Of a DNA stretch of 64,000 nucleotides, positions 13,837 through 26,545 are shown piece by piece. Origin of the DNA: Diorhabda sublineata. Taxonomy: Eukaryota > Arthropoda > Insecta > Coleoptera > Chrysomelidae. The position numbers and the translations under genes were made by a program. The stretch covers positions 32,092,489-32,156,488 of the forward strand of contig NC_079481.1 in NCBI RefSeq assembly GCF_026230105.1, written 5' to 3'. Positions within the stretch are counted from its first letter, which is position 1; each line of letters begins with the position of its first letter. The notes under the pieces were generated by a model. That model saw nothing but the letters and a program-made list of their open reading frames with translations, did not search any database and was not told the DNA's origin.

Positions 13837-15073
13837 CCACTGTGTTTCCACATATTTCAAATTTCATCAATTTTGAACCAGTAATTTCATAATTATAACT
13901 AGTGAAAGCTCTTAATTTCATTACTGACCGTTCATCAAAACTCTGAAGGTACTTCTAGTATATGTAGAAGCTTCGAATACAATAATTGTCCGACAATATT
14001 CGATTATTCGATCTGTTTATGCTCTTTAACCCCGACTTTAATGCATCTCTTTGTCTGCCCAATATATTTTTACAGACTGACAGACAGAACGGTAGTATTC
14101 GAAAAGATTTTTATGAAAATCGGCAATTACCCCTGAAAATAGTTATAATTATTATTTCAAAAAACCATAAACACGTTTAATATTACATGCTGATTCATGT
14201 GTTATGCTTATTCAAGAAAACCAGTTTTTTTGCAAGATTTAATAAGCAAAAAAATGAATGAAGATATGCAGTCGTAGTTTATCTAAACAATCCAATTATC
14301 TATTCATTTTATTTTTCATATTAATGATTCAATTTTTGTTATTTAATTAATATATCAATAAACAAACATTAGTTACCAACATAGTGACTCTGTACAAACA
14401 CTAAATTATTCCTATGTTGCCATATACAGTTTATTTCCCGAAAAATCACTAAATAATGAAGCTAACCGCTTCAGGATGATTAACTTGGTTTCAAAATAAA
14501 CGAAAGCCATAGAAATATAGTAAAATCAATCAGCAAATCCACCAATGCCGGCGCCAATCTATCTCTAACTTTAATTTAAATTGGTGACTAGACACGGTCG
14601 CCATATTGGACATCTTAAACGATCTGTAATGGCGCTGGTGTAGAACTCACGCGTGGGAGGTTTAAACAGTTGAACAAACCTCAAGATTCGAAGCCAAAAT
14701 GTTTGGTATTTGGCCCCTTACGAGTTTTTGAATAGATTTAAAAAATAGTGTTAAATATAAAAACAAAAGTATCACAACAAATCAATATTTTTCATTTTTT
14801 ATAATTGCCTGGTAAATATCATGAAAAAATCCCTGAGTTTCGATGGAAACTGTTCATGAACATAGTGTAATTGATGTTTGCTTCGATATTAACTGCGTTT
14901 AGAAAAGAAAACAGGTTTTTTCACTATATAACGTGCCCGCAGAAAAACAGCCATGATATCTTTGAATAAATTTCGAAAAAACCACGTCTCTTCGTCCGCC
15001 ATAGTAGAGTAGGTCACGCATCGAACCTTCTAAAAAGTCGCCTATTCATTTTAAATAAGGTTTTTGTTAGATA
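13837..15073. other. Gene-free AT-rich spacer after the 153-bp satellite
   Basis: No protein-like frame stands out. Around 14,550-14,645 there are loosely inverted GGCGCC/GGCGCT-type patches (CACCAATGCCGGCGCC and TGGCGCTGGTG) that may be the ends of a decayed small element, but the match is weak. Confidence 0.5.
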
Positions 15074-15077
15074 CAAC

Positions 15078-15760
15078 TTACGAGGGTCGTTTGAAAACTT
15101 CGCAATACTATCATGGCGATGGCAGAACATTTAACTTAAAAATAAAGTATTGGAAGATATTTATAGAAGTTTCAGGTAAACGAGGACGGTTCCGGGAATA
15201 TCTGACCTTGAAAAATACCACTGTATTGAAAAGTACACAATTTTCATCGTTATATAATACAAAACTTTCATTTGAAATGCGTTAGCCCAACCAATATAAA
15301 AACTGAGTTAGATTTTACTCTGGGTAAGATTAATCCTTGGGTAGCGAAGTTTCAACGAGACTGTACGACCTTCGACGACCAAATGAGGTGACGACTCAAG
15401 AAATGTCGAAGAAAATCCACAAATTTGTCATGAATGATCGTCGATTGAAAGTGCGGGAGCTAGCAGATTTAGTAGGCATTTAAAAAAGTGCAATACATCT
15501 CAAATTAACCGAAAATTTAGACGTTTAGTTACAAATAAACAAAATCTACGTCGTGAAGATGGTTCCATCGAGTGTTTAGCGATGATTCACAGATATAACG
15601 ATATCAGAAATCCAAAATGACCTGCTAATCGACTGGAAAGTCGAAACCTACCACTTAAGTTATATAAAACAAACTTAGGCACACATAAAAACTTGTCTAG
15701 CCAATGAACTGTTTTTTTTTTAAACGGGAATGGACCTCGATAGGTGCACGTGGTGATCTG
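15078..15760 (+). mobile_element. Decayed mariner-like transposon with 5' inverted-repeat end
   Basis: The left end, TTACGAGGGTCGTTTGAAAA near 15,078, matches the style of mariner terminal repeats next to a TA target. Downstream, broken frames resemble a mariner transposase N-terminus: PWVAKFQRDCTTFDD at about 15,338-15,382, then after a frameshift RLYDLRRPNEVTTQEMSKK and KFVMNDRRLKVRELADLVGI, followed by a stop and KSAIHL. This is the paired helix-turn-helix region of the family. Stops and shifts make it non-functional. I did not find the catalytic aspartate region or a matching right end, so the 3' boundary is approximate. Confidence 0.72.
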
Positions 15761-15963
15761 GGACGCCATTTTCATGTTTTAGGCATTGGGGACGTTCCGG
15801 AATACAATGGAAAGTAAAGAAAACACAGACCAACTCATCGGTGAGAGTCCAGTTTAAGTTTTACAGTGTGTTCAATGATATCAACGGACGTCATAAGTAT
15901 AAAATAAAAACTGAACATACGATACAGTTTTCCTCTATTATTAAACTGTGATTAATGTGAAAA

Positions 15964-16080
15964 ATGGTGTATAAATCGTGTTTTGTGTCGGGATGTAAAA
16001 ATAACTGTATTATACCAGCACACGCTACGTTGCCGGCAACGATAACCTCGTGTTCATCAAGCAGACAACTGTTTTCTTAG
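15964..16080 (+). pseudogene. Short THAP-zinc-finger-like stub
   Basis: A 38-residue frame begins MVYKSCFVSGCKNN. The SCxVxGCxNN spacing from the initiator methionine resembles the start of THAP domains (C-x2-4-C, with the distal C-x2-H normally 35-50 residues later). The second half of the domain is missing: the frame stops at TAG. It could be a relic of a P-element-type transposon or of a THAP host gene whose remaining exon is gone. The similarity rests on about 14 residues, so the call is tentative. Confidence 0.3.
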
Positions 16081-16360
16081 GTAGTTGGAAAATGTTCAAT
16101 CAAACCACTTCAATGACTCAATATTATGTTTATATTATTTTTTTCCCGCACAAATCTCAAAATTATAAGTGATTACTTCGAGGAAGTTACAATTTGTCAC
16201 CTGTTTAATAAGAAAACTGCGAAAAACGTGAAAACGACTGACACAGATTTTCTTTTATATATTCACGGACAGTAGCGATGTATTCGATAGGTTGACTGAT
16301 CTATTTTTCAATTATCTTGTCAATATATTTAACGAATTGTCAAAATCTATTTAGAAATGA

Positions 16361-16710
16361 CCGCCGTGGGGTAAACAAATGCTTTTGTCGTAAATTTCTG
16401 TATGATTAGTGAACTTTTTGTTGAATTTTAGACCCAGTTTTACTGAGAAATGGCTTTTTAAAGAAATGCGGACATATGATTTTGTGTTGTGCTTAGTTTA
16501 GATAATCGGGAAATGTAGTTTGATAAACATGTATATTGAATTTGGAAGCTAGTGGAAAATAAGCAAGATTCTGACTACAGGTCTGTTCTTATAATGAAAC
16601 TCCACCTAAAGCTCTAAGTTTTTCGTTATAACAACTTTCGCAACCGGAAAAAGCCAAGAAAAACTAACAAAGGTACATAGGAGGAAGTCTATTGTTTACC
16701 CCACGGTCGG
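16361..16710. mobile_element. Inverted-repeat element, CCGTGGGGTAAACAA family
   Basis: The left arm CCGCCGTGGGGTAAACAAA at 16361-16379 recurs inverted at 16691-16710 (CCGACCGTGGGGTAAACAAT on the minus strand). Sequence inside the left arm (CTTTTGTCGTAAATTTCTG) has relatives near 18,360-18,385 and 61,840-61,860, each next to a diverged copy of the same motif. This indicates a dispersed non-autonomous element family. Outer ends and target duplication are not resolved. Confidence 0.55.
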
Positions 16711-16750
16711 CATTTTGAATGAGCTGTTTTCTTAGATTACCTAATTGCTT

Positions 16751-17440
16751 ATACAGGGTGTCCCACGACGAGTTAAAACTATCTGTATATGGCAAAATAG
16801 TTTTTAAAAATATTTTCAAAGATGGTTCCACCGGAAGTCGACAGTAACTTTGTTATTTTAAGTGGAACACCCTATATATTAATACATTTTTGGAATCTAC
16901 GAAATCTACGTAAAATATTGGTATAATTTTGTTTAAAAACTTTTTTCGAAAAATGCAATAAATTTGATATTTATAAAGTTAAACTTTGAACACTTTTCAT
17001 ACACACCCTGTATGAAATTAAAAATTTTTCAACATGGATCCAAATACGTCCGACCTTGATAAAAGCAACCGAACAGAAACCATTTTCATATCTTTAAGGG
17101 TATTTTCGTAAAAAAATAATTTATAAAGGTCTGCAATGGTCAAATTTTTTACAAAAAAATTAATAACTCAAAAAGTATTCATTTTTCGAAAAAAAATTTC
17201 AAACGGAACTATAGTGAAATTTTACGTAGTTTACAAAAATGTATTAATATACAGGGTGTTCTATTTAAAATAACAAAATTACAGTCGATTTCCGGTAGAA
17301 CCGGAAGTCGGCCATCTTTGAAAATATTTTAGTTAAAAAGATCGTAACCGTAAAGACAAACGTAGAAATTTTCATTATTTTACTATGAATATTTTGCTAT
17401 ATACAGATAGTTTTAACTCGTCGTAGGACACCCCGTATAT
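16751..17440. mobile_element. Palindromic MITE with ACAGGGTGTCC termini
   Basis: The left terminus ATACAGGGTGTCCCACGACG and the inverted right terminus ATATACGGGGTGTCCTACGA continue into matching GAGTTAAAACTATCTGTATA on both sides, then into further inverted homology (ACCGGAAGTCG, AAGTGGAACACCCTATAT against its mirror). The whole ~690-bp element is close to a long imperfect palindrome. A TA dinucleotide flanks each end, which fits a Tc1/mariner-type target site. No transposase frame lies inside. Internal CACCCTGTATGA and ACAGGGTGTTCTATTT copies suggest nested or composite inverted termini. Confidence 0.85.
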
Positions 17441-18280
17441 TATTCGCTAATAGAAGCGAATTTGGCAGAAATAAAGAAAAATATTCAAGATAAATTGACG
17501 AAGAACAATCTTCTTGCTAACCTTACTAAAACCGACCCTTTTTGAATGCTTGTATATAGCAGATTCTAGAATCAAAAATCGTATTTCGACGACATATTTT
17601 CACAGATTTTCGACTGGACTATTATTGAAATAGTGTATGGTATAACCTCATAACAATCTTCGTAAACAACTATAAATAAATATATACTGATGAATAAAGA
17701 CGACTTCATTATAGATTTTAATGCATTATTGTCAAAAAATTTGAATTTTAAATATTTTCCACGTATATAAAACCGAGCCTGAATCCTAACCTGTCTGATT
17801 TTGAAGTTTCATCATGACAAGCTGAATAGCCCTAGCAACTGAGGCCGTCTTAACGAAAAAGAAGAAAAGAAATAAAACGTACATTATTATTTAGATTTTT
17901 AATGAAATTAATTAACGTTCTGAAATAAATAGTGGACAATAACATTATTAATGTATGTTATTGTATTTCAAGCATGCAATATAGAACTCTAATTCCAATT
18001 TTAATATTAATAATTAGTTACAGTCACACTAGGAGCAATTAAAGGTAATTTAGAAAGATTTTTAAATACAAACATTTGCTAAAAGGTTACAATCATATCG
18101 ATACATCAATATCACGTATCTAATTGGTTAAATTATACAGGTTGTCCAACTTACTCTACAAGGTCACTTATTATTCGTATAACTGTCATAAAAGTGACAT
18201 TTTTAATGATTATTGACAGCATTTACAACGAAACTAATTAAAAATTGAGTTATCTATGAAAACAGATTATTTACGTCAAA
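17441..18280. other. Gene-free spacer with scattered repeat fragments
   Basis: AT-rich sequence without a convincing frame. A stray ATACAGGTTGTCCAAC near 18,136 looks like a diverged end of the preceding MITE family. Confidence 0.5.
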
Positions 18281-18284
18281 ATGG

Positions 18285-18412
18285 TGGCCGTGGGGTAAAC
18301 AATTCTCGGTTTTTCCTGTATTGAGAGTTGTTTTTTCAATAAAAATAAATTTACAAACCACAAAAACTTACGAAAAAAGTGTTTGTTCAACCTACGGTGG
18401 CGGCTGATTTTG
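18285..18412. mobile_element. Small inverted-repeat relative of the CCGTGGGGTAAACAA family
   Basis: GGTGGCCGTGGGGTAAACAAT at about 18,284-18,303 is mirrored by GTTTGTTCAACCTACGGTGG at 18,381-18,400, giving two facing arms about 80 bp apart. The segment just inside the right arm resembles the one inside the 16,361 element. It is probably an internally deleted copy. Confidence 0.5.
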
Positions 18413-18628
18413 ATAAATCGTTAGTAACTCAATATTATGCTCAATTACGTCAACTTATTAAGTAGGAGGTGGGGCACCGTTGAATTATGAAAATAATTTC
18501 AACTTTTGTTATAATTTTCGTTCACTGAAGCTGAAATCGTGTACATATGCCTTCCGACAGCTTCGGCCAATAGAAACGCATTTATTAATACGATTCGATG
18601 CTTTCATTGGTAAACAGTGAAGATGATG

Positions 18629-18642
18629 AGTCCACGTGGACT
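18629..18642. promoter_or_regulatory. 14-bp perfect palindrome with a CACGTG E-box core
   Basis: AGTCCACGTGGACT reads the same on both strands and is centred on CACGTG, the core bound by bHLH factors of the Myc/Max, USF and CLOCK/CYCLE classes. No gene start is recognised nearby, so a regulatory role is conjecture. Confidence 0.3.
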
Positions 18643-19054
18643 GACGGCGTTATAGATTTATGAAATATTGATTGTTCCTAGCAACCGTATGTGCAATTGA
18701 TATTTGAAGAATAAAATTTCGTCGACGCTGTTTTTTTGTAAGCGACGTTGCCGTTTTTAGTATGAATTAAACATTTAGTAATCGTTTAATATATAATTAT
18801 GATAAACTTCCATAAAATTCGCGTTAATTACAATAAAATTATAAACCGGATTGTAATTTATTCCAAGACTTTTTAATCATCATAGTCGTTGCATTTATTT
18901 ATTATATTTACACAGGCTAAATCCGCTTTTGTAATACAGGTTGCGTCAAAAATAAAATCCATTTTTTGGTGCTCTTTATTCAAAAGACAAAGATCTTCCT
19001 GACCCCAACGTATTGCTTAACTTATCTTCGAGTTCTCCACTGAGAGACTGCGCT
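18643..19054. other. AT-rich spacer before the 114-bp satellite
   Basis: No gene is visible. The last ~35 bp before 19,055 show only faint similarity to the satellite monomer, so the left array boundary is sharp. Confidence 0.5.
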
Positions 19055-22000
19055 TCAATTCAAGGCAACAGGCACGGCGAAGATGCTCAATTTTCCAGAG
19101 ACAACGGTCCTCATCATTCACGCTTTTCTTGAGCGTGTTTCTCTTGAGATTGTTCGAAATAACACAAAGAAATTCAAGGCAACAGGCACGGCGAAGATGC
19201 TCAATTTCCCAGAGACAACGCTCCTCATCATCCACGCTTTTCTTGAGCGTGTTTCTCTTGAGATTGTTCGAAATAACACAAAGAAATTCAAGGCAACAGG
19301 CACGGCGAAGATGCTCAATTTCCAAGAGACAACGGTCCTCATCATCCACGCTTTTCTTGAGCGTGTTTCTCTTGAGATTGTTCGAAATAACACAAAGAAA
19401 TTCAAGGCAACAGGCACGGCGAAGATGCTCAATTTCCAAGAGACAACGGTCCTCATCATCCACGCTTTTCTTGAGCGTGTTTCTCTTGAGATTGTTCGAA
19501 ATAACACAAAGAAATTCAAGGCAACAGGCACGGCGAAAATGCTCAATTTCCAAGAGACAACGGTCCTCATCATTCACGCTTTTCTTGAGCGTGTTTCTCT
19601 TGAGATTGTTCGAAATAACACAAAGAAATTCAAGGCAACAGGCACGGCGAAAATGCTCAATTTCCCAGAGACAACGGTCCTCATCATGCACGCTTTTCTT
19701 GAGCGTGTTTCTCTTGAGATTGTTCGAAATAACACAAAGAAATTCAAGGCAACAGGCACGGCGAAGATGCTCAATTTCCAAGAGACAACGGTCCTCATCA
19801 TCCACGCTTTTCTTGAGCGTGTTTCTCTTGAGATTGTTCGAAATAACACAAAGAAATTCAAGGCAACAGGCACGGCGAAAATGCTCAATTTCCCAGAGAC
19901 AACGGTCCTCATCATTCACGCTTTTCTTGAGCGTGTTTCTGTTGAGATTGTTCGAAATAACACAAAGAAATTCAAGGCAACAGGCACGGCGAAAATGCTC
20001 AATTTCCCAGAGACAACGGTCCTCATCATTCACGCTTTTCTTGAGCGTGTTTCTGTTGAGATTGTTCGAAATAACACAAAGAAATTCAAGGCAACAGGCA
20101 CGGCGAAGATGCTCAATTTCCCAGAGACAACGGTCCTCATCATTCACGCTTTTCTTGAGCGTGTTTCTCTTGAGATTGTTCGAAATAACACAAAGAAATT
20201 CAAGGCAACAAGCACGGCGAAGATACTCAATTTCCCAGAGACAACGGTCCTCATCATTCACGCTTTTCTTGAGCGTGTTTCTCTTGAGATTGTTCGAAAT
20301 AACACAAAGAAATTCAAGGCAACAAGCACGGCGAAGATACTCAATTTCCCAGAGACAACGGTCCTCATCATTCACGCTTTTCTTGAGCGTGTTTCTCTTG
20401 AGATTGTTCGAAATAACACAAAGAAATTCAAGGCAACAGGCACGGCGAAGATGCTCAATTTTCCAGAGACAACGGTCCTCATCATTCACGCTTTTCTTGA
20501 GCGTGTTTCTGTTGAGATTGTTCGAAATAACACAAAGAAATTCAAGGCAACAGGCACGGCGAAGATGCTCAATTTCCCAGAGACAACGGTCCTCATCATT
20601 CACGCTTTTCTTGAGCGTGTTTCTCTTGAGATTGTTCGAAATAACACAAAGAAATTCAAGGCAACAAGCACGGCGAAGATACTCAATTTCCCAGAGACAA
20701 CGGTCCTCATCATTCACGCTTTTCTTGAGCGTGTTTCTCTTGAGATTGTTCGAAATAACACAAAGAAATTCAAGGCAACAAGCACGGCGAAGATACTCAA
20801 TTTCCCAGAGACAACGGTCCTCATCATTCACGCTTTTCTTGAGCGTGTTTCTCTTGAGATTGTTCGAAATAACACAAAGAAATTCAAGGCAACAGGCACG
20901 GCGAAGATGCTCAATTTCCCAGAGACAACGGTCCTCATCATTCACGCTTTTCTTGAGCGTGTTTCTCTTGAGATTGTTCGAAATAACACAAAGAAATTCA
21001 AGGCAACAGGCACGGCGAAGATGCTCAATTTCCCAGAGACAACGGTCCTCATCATTCACGCTTTTCTTGAGCGTGTTTCTCTTGAGATTGTTCGAAATAA
21101 CACAAAGAAATTCAAGGCAACAGGCACGGCGAAGATGCTCAATTTCCCAGAGACAACGGTCCTCATCATTCACGCTTTTCTTGAGCGTGTTTCTCTTGAG
21201 ATTGTTCGAAATAACACAAAGAAATTCAAGGCAACAAGCACGGCGAAGATACTCAATTTCCCAGAGACAACGGTCCTCATCATTCACGCTTTTCTTGAGC
21301 GTGTTTCTCTTGAGATTGTTCGAAATAACACAAAGAAATTCAAGGCAACAAGCACGGCGAAGATACTCAATTTCCCAGAGACAACGGTCCTCATCATTCA
21401 CGCTTTTCTTGAGCGTGTTTCTCTTGAGATTGTTCGAAATAACACAAAGAAATTCAAGGCAACAGGCACGGCGAAGATGCTCAATTTTCCAGAGACAACG
21501 GTCCTCATCATTCACGCTTTTCTTGAGCGTGTTTCTGTTGAGATTGTTCGAAATAACACAAAGAAATTCAAGGCAACAGGCACGGCGAAGATGCTCAATT
21601 TCCCAGAGACAACGGTCCTCATCATTCACGCTTTTCTTGAGCGTGTTTCTCTTGAGATTGTTCGAAATAACACAAAGAAATTCAAGGCAACAAGCACGGC
21701 GAAGATACTCAATTTCCCAGAGACAACGGTCCTCATCATTCACGCTTTTCTTGAGCGTGTTTCTCTTGAGATTGTTCGAAATAACACAAAGAAATTCAAG
21801 GCAACAAGCACGGCGAAGATGCTCAATTTTCCAGAGACAACGGTCCTCATCATTCACGCTTTTCTTGAGCGTGTTTCTCTTGAGATTGTTCGAAATAACA
21901 CAAAGAAATTCAAGGCAACAGGCACGGCGAAGATGCTCAATTTTCCAGAGACAACGGTCCTCATCATTCACGCTTTTCTTGAGCGTGTTTCTGTTGAGAT

Positions 22001-25000
22001 TGTTCGAAATAACACAAAGAAATTCAAGGCAACAAGCACGGCGAAGATGCTCAATTTTCCAGAGACAACGGTCCTCATCATTCACGCTTTTCTTGAGCGT
22101 GTTTCTCTTGAGATTGTTCGAAATAACACAAAGAAATTCAAGGCAACAAGCACGGCGAAGATGCTCAATTTTCCAGAGACAACGGTCCTCATCATTCACG
22201 CTTTTCTTGAGCGTGTTTCTCTTGAGATTGTTCGAAATAACACAAAGAAATTCAAGGCAACAAGCACGGCGAAGATGCTCAATTTTCCAGAGACAACGGT
22301 CCTCATCATTCACGCTTTTCTTGAGCGTGTTTCTCTTGAGATTGTTCGAAATAACACAAAGAAATTCAAGGCAACAAGCACGGCGAAGATGCTCAATTTT
22401 CCAGAGACAACGGTCCTCATCATTCACGCTTTTCTTGAGCGTGTTTCTCTTGAGATTGTTCGAAATAACACAAAGAAATTCAAGGCAACAGGCACGGCGA
22501 AGATGCTCAATTTTCCAGAGACAACGGTCCTCATCATTCACGCTTTTCTTGAGCGTGTTTCTGTTGAGATTGTTCGAAATAACACAAAGAAATTCAAGGC
22601 AACAGGCACGGCGAAGATGCTCAATTTCCCAGAGACAACGGTCCTCATCATTCACGCTTTTCTTGAGCGTGTTTCTGTTGAGATTGTTCGAAATAACACA
22701 AAGAAATTCAAGGCAACAAGCACGGCGAAGATACTCAATTTCCCAGAGACAACGGTCCTCATCATTCACGCTTTTCTTGAGCGTGTTTCTGTTGAGATTG
22801 TTCGAAATAACACAAAGAAATTCAAGGCAACAAGCACGGCGAAGATACTCAATTTCCCAGAGACAACGGTCCTCATCATTCACGCTTTTCTTGAGCGTGT
22901 TTCTGTTGAGATTGTTCGAAATAACACAAAGAAATTCAAGGCAACAAGCACGGCGAAGATACTCAATTTCCCAGAGACAACGGTCCTCATCATTCACGCT
23001 TTTCTTGAGCGTGTTTCTCTTGAGATTGTTCGAAATAACACAAAGAAATTCAAGGCAACAAGCACGGCGAAGATACTCAATTTCCCAGAGACAACGGTCC
23101 TCATCATTCACGCTTTTCTTGAGCGTGTTTCTCTTGAGATTGTTCGAAATAACACAAAGAAATTCAAGGCAACAGGCACGGCGAAGATGCTCAATTTTCC
23201 AGAGACAACGGTCCTCATCATTCACGCTTTTCTTGAGCGTGTTTCTGTTGAGATTGTTCGAAATAACACAAAGAAATTCAAGGCAACAGGCACGGCGAAG
23301 ATGCTCAATTTCCCAGAGACAACGGTCCTCATCATTCACGCTTTTCTTGAGCGTGTTTCTCTTGAGATTGTTCGAAATAACACAAAGAAATTCAAGGCAA
23401 CAAGCACGGCGAAGATACTCAATTTCCCAGAGACAACGGTCCTCATCATTCACGCTTTTCTTGAGCGTGTTTCTCTTGAGATTGTTCGAAATAACACAAA
23501 GAAATTCAAGGCAACAAGCACGGCGAAGATGCTCAATTTCCCAGAGACAACGGTCCTCATCATTCACGCTTTTCTTGAGCGTGTTTCTCTTGAGATTGTT
23601 CGAAATAACACAAAGAAATTCAAGGCAACAGGCACGGCGAAGATGCTCAATTTCCCAGAGACAACGGTCCTCATCATTCACGCTTTTCTTGAGCGTGTTT
23701 CTCTTGAGATTGTTCGAAATAACACAAAGAAATTCAAGGCAACAAGCACGGCGAAGATACTCAATTTCCCAGAGACAACGGTCCTCATCATTCACGCTTT
23801 TCTTGAGCGTGTTTCTCTTGAGATTGTTCGAAATAACACAAAGAAATTCAAGGCAACAGGCACGGCGAAGATGCTCAATTTCCCAGAGACAACGGTCCTC
23901 ATCATTCACGCTTTTCTTGAGCGTGTTTCTCTTGAGATTGTTCGAAATAACACAAAGAAATTCAAGGCAACAAGCACGGCGAAGATACTCAATTTCCCAG
24001 AGACAACGGTCCTCATCATTCACGCTTTTCTTGAGCGTGTTTCTCTTGAGATTGTTCGAAATAACACAAAGAAATTCAAGGCAACAGGCACGGCGAAGAT
24101 GCTCAATTTTCCAGAGACAACGGTCCTCATCATTCACGCTTTTCTTGAGCGTGTTTCTGTTGAGATTGTTCGAAATAACACAAAGAAATTCAAGGCAACA
24201 GGCACGGCGAAGATGCTCAATTTCCCAGAGACAACGGTCCTCATCATTCACGCTTTTCTTGAGCGTGTTTCTCTTGAGATTGTTCGAAATAACACAAAGA
24301 AATTCAAGGCAACAAGCACGGCGAAGATACTCAATTTCCCAGAGACAACGGTCCTCATCATTCACGCTTTTCTTGAGCGTGTTTCTCTTGAGATTGTTCG
24401 AAATAACACAAAGAAATTCAAGGCAACAAGCACGGCGAAGATACTCAATTTCCCAGAGACAACGGTCCTCATCATTCACGCTTTTCTTGAGCGTGTTTCT
24501 CTTGAGATTGTTCGAAATAACACAAAGAAATTCAAGGCAACAGGCACGGCGAAGATGCTCAATTTTCCAGAGACAACGGTCCTCATCATTCACGCTTTTC
24601 TTGAGCGTGTTTCTGTTGAGATTGTTCGAAATAACACAAAGAAATTCAAGGCAACAGGCACGGCGAAGATGCTCAATTTCCCAGAGACAACGGTCCTCAT
24701 CATTCACGCTTTTCTTGAGCGTGTTTCTGTTGAGATTGTTCGAAATAACACAAAGAAATTCAAGGCAACAAGCACGGCGAAGATACTCAATTTCCCAGAG
24801 ACAACGGTCCTCATCATTCACGCTTTTCTTGAGCGTGTTTCTGTTGAGATTGTTCGAAATAACACAAAGAAATTCAAGGCAACAAGCACGGCGAAGATAC
24901 TCAATTTCCCAGAGACAACGGTCCTCATCATTCACGCTTTTCTTGAGCGTGTTTCTCTTGAGATTGTTCGAAATAACACAAAGAAATTCAAGGCAACAAG

Positions 25001-26545
25001 CACGGCGAAGATACTCAATTTCCCAGAGACAACGGTCCTCATCATTCACGCTTTTCTTGAGCGTGTTTCTCTTGAGATTGTTCGAAATAACACAAAGAAA
25101 TTCAAGGCAACAGGCACGGCGAAGATGCTCAATTTTCCAGAGACAACGGTCCTCATCATTCACGCTTTTCTTGAGCGTGTTTCTGTTGAGATTGTTCGAA
25201 ATAACACAAAGAAATTCAAGGCAACAGGCACGGCGAAGATGCTCAATTTCCCAGAGACAACGGTCCTCATCATTCACGCTTTTCTTGAGCGTGTTTCTCT
25301 TGAGATTGTTCGAAATAACACAAAGAAATTCAAGGCAACAAGCACGGCGAAGATACTCAATTTCCCAGAGACAACGGTCCTCATCATTCACGCTTTTCTT
25401 GAGCGTGTTTCTCTTGAGATTGTTCGAAATAACACAAAGAAATTCAAGGCAACAAGCACGGCGAAGATACTCAATTTCCCAGAGACAACGGTCCTCATCA
25501 TTCACGCTTTTCTTGAGCGTGTTTCTCTTGAGATTGTTCGAAATAACACAAAGAAATTCAAGGCAACAGGCACGGCGAAGATGCTCAATTTCCCAGAGAC
25601 AACGGTCCTCATCATTCACGCTTTTCTTGAGCGTGTTTCTCTTGAGATTGTTCGAAATAACACAAAGAAATTCAAGGCAACAAGCACGGCGAAGATACTC
25701 AATTTCCCAGAGACAACGGTCCTCATCATTCACGCTTTTCTTGAGCGTGTTTCTCTTGAGATTGTTCGAAATAACACAAAGAAATTCAAGGCAACAGGCA
25801 CGGCGAAGATGCTCAATTTCCCAGAGACAACGGTCCTCATCATTCACGCTTTTCTTGAGCGTGTTTCTCTTGAGATTGTTCGAAATAACACAAAGAAATT
25901 CAAGGCAACAAGCACGGCGAAGATACTCAATTTCCCAGAGACAACGGTCCTCATCATTCACGCTTTTCTTGAGCGTGTTTCTCTTGAGATTGTTCGAAAT
26001 AACACAAAGAAATTCAAGGCAACAAGCACGGCGAAGATACTCAATTTCCCAGAGACAACGGTCCTCATCATTCACGCTTTTCTTGAGCGTGTTTCTCTTG
26101 AGATTGTTCGAAATAACACAAAGAAATTCAAGGCAACAGGCACGGCGAAGATACTCAATTTTCCAGAGACAACGGTCCTCATCATTCACGCTTTTCTTGA
26201 GCGTGTTTCTGTTGAGATTGTTCGAAATAACACAAAGAAATTCAAGGCAACAGGCACGGCGAAGATGCTCAATTTCCCAGAGACAACGGTCCTCATCATT
26301 CACGCTTTTCTTGAGCGTGTTTCTCTTGAGATTGTTCGAAATAACACAAAGAAATTCAAGGCAACAAGCACGGCGAAGATACTCAATTTCCCAGAGACAA
26401 CGGTCCTCATCATTCACGCTTTTCTTGAGCGTGTTTCTCTTGAGATTGTTCGAAATAACACAAAGAAATTCAAGGCAACAGGCATCAAGTAGGATTCTCA
26501 ATGTCCTAGATACAAAGGTCCTCTTCATCAATTTAATCTTTGGCG
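19055..26545. repeat. 114-bp tandem satellite, 65 full copies plus diverged edge
   Basis: The anchor CAAGGCAACAGGC recurs from 19061 to 26471, exactly 65 periods of 114 bp. A diverged unit (CTCAATGTCCTAGATACAAA) trails to about 26,545. Because 114 is divisible by three and the monomer lacks stops in two plus frames and one minus frame, the array reads as ~2,500-codon open frames on both strands. These are probably not genes. The recurring variants (CAGGC/CAAGC, GATGCTC/GATACTC, TCTCTTGAG/TCTGTTGAG, TTTCCCAG/TTTTCCAG/TTTCCAAG) change amino acids in every open frame, no flanking promoter or intron structure is seen, and the frames begin and end at the array edges. Variants occur in recurring groups of four or five monomers (456 or 570 bp), a higher-order pattern. 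The first seven or so units form a distinct subgroup. Confidence 0.97.

Noticed and set aside
18620..18650. Hammerhead ribozyme (GATGATGAG, stem, GGAC)
   Set aside because: The stem is present but the second core strand (GAAA) is missing and the first lacks the invariant CUGAUGA.
19055..26484. Hammerhead-like core on the minus strand of the 114-bp monomer
   Set aside because: AATGATGAGG followed by TGGGAAA only loosely resembles the core; the invariant C and stem pairing fail.
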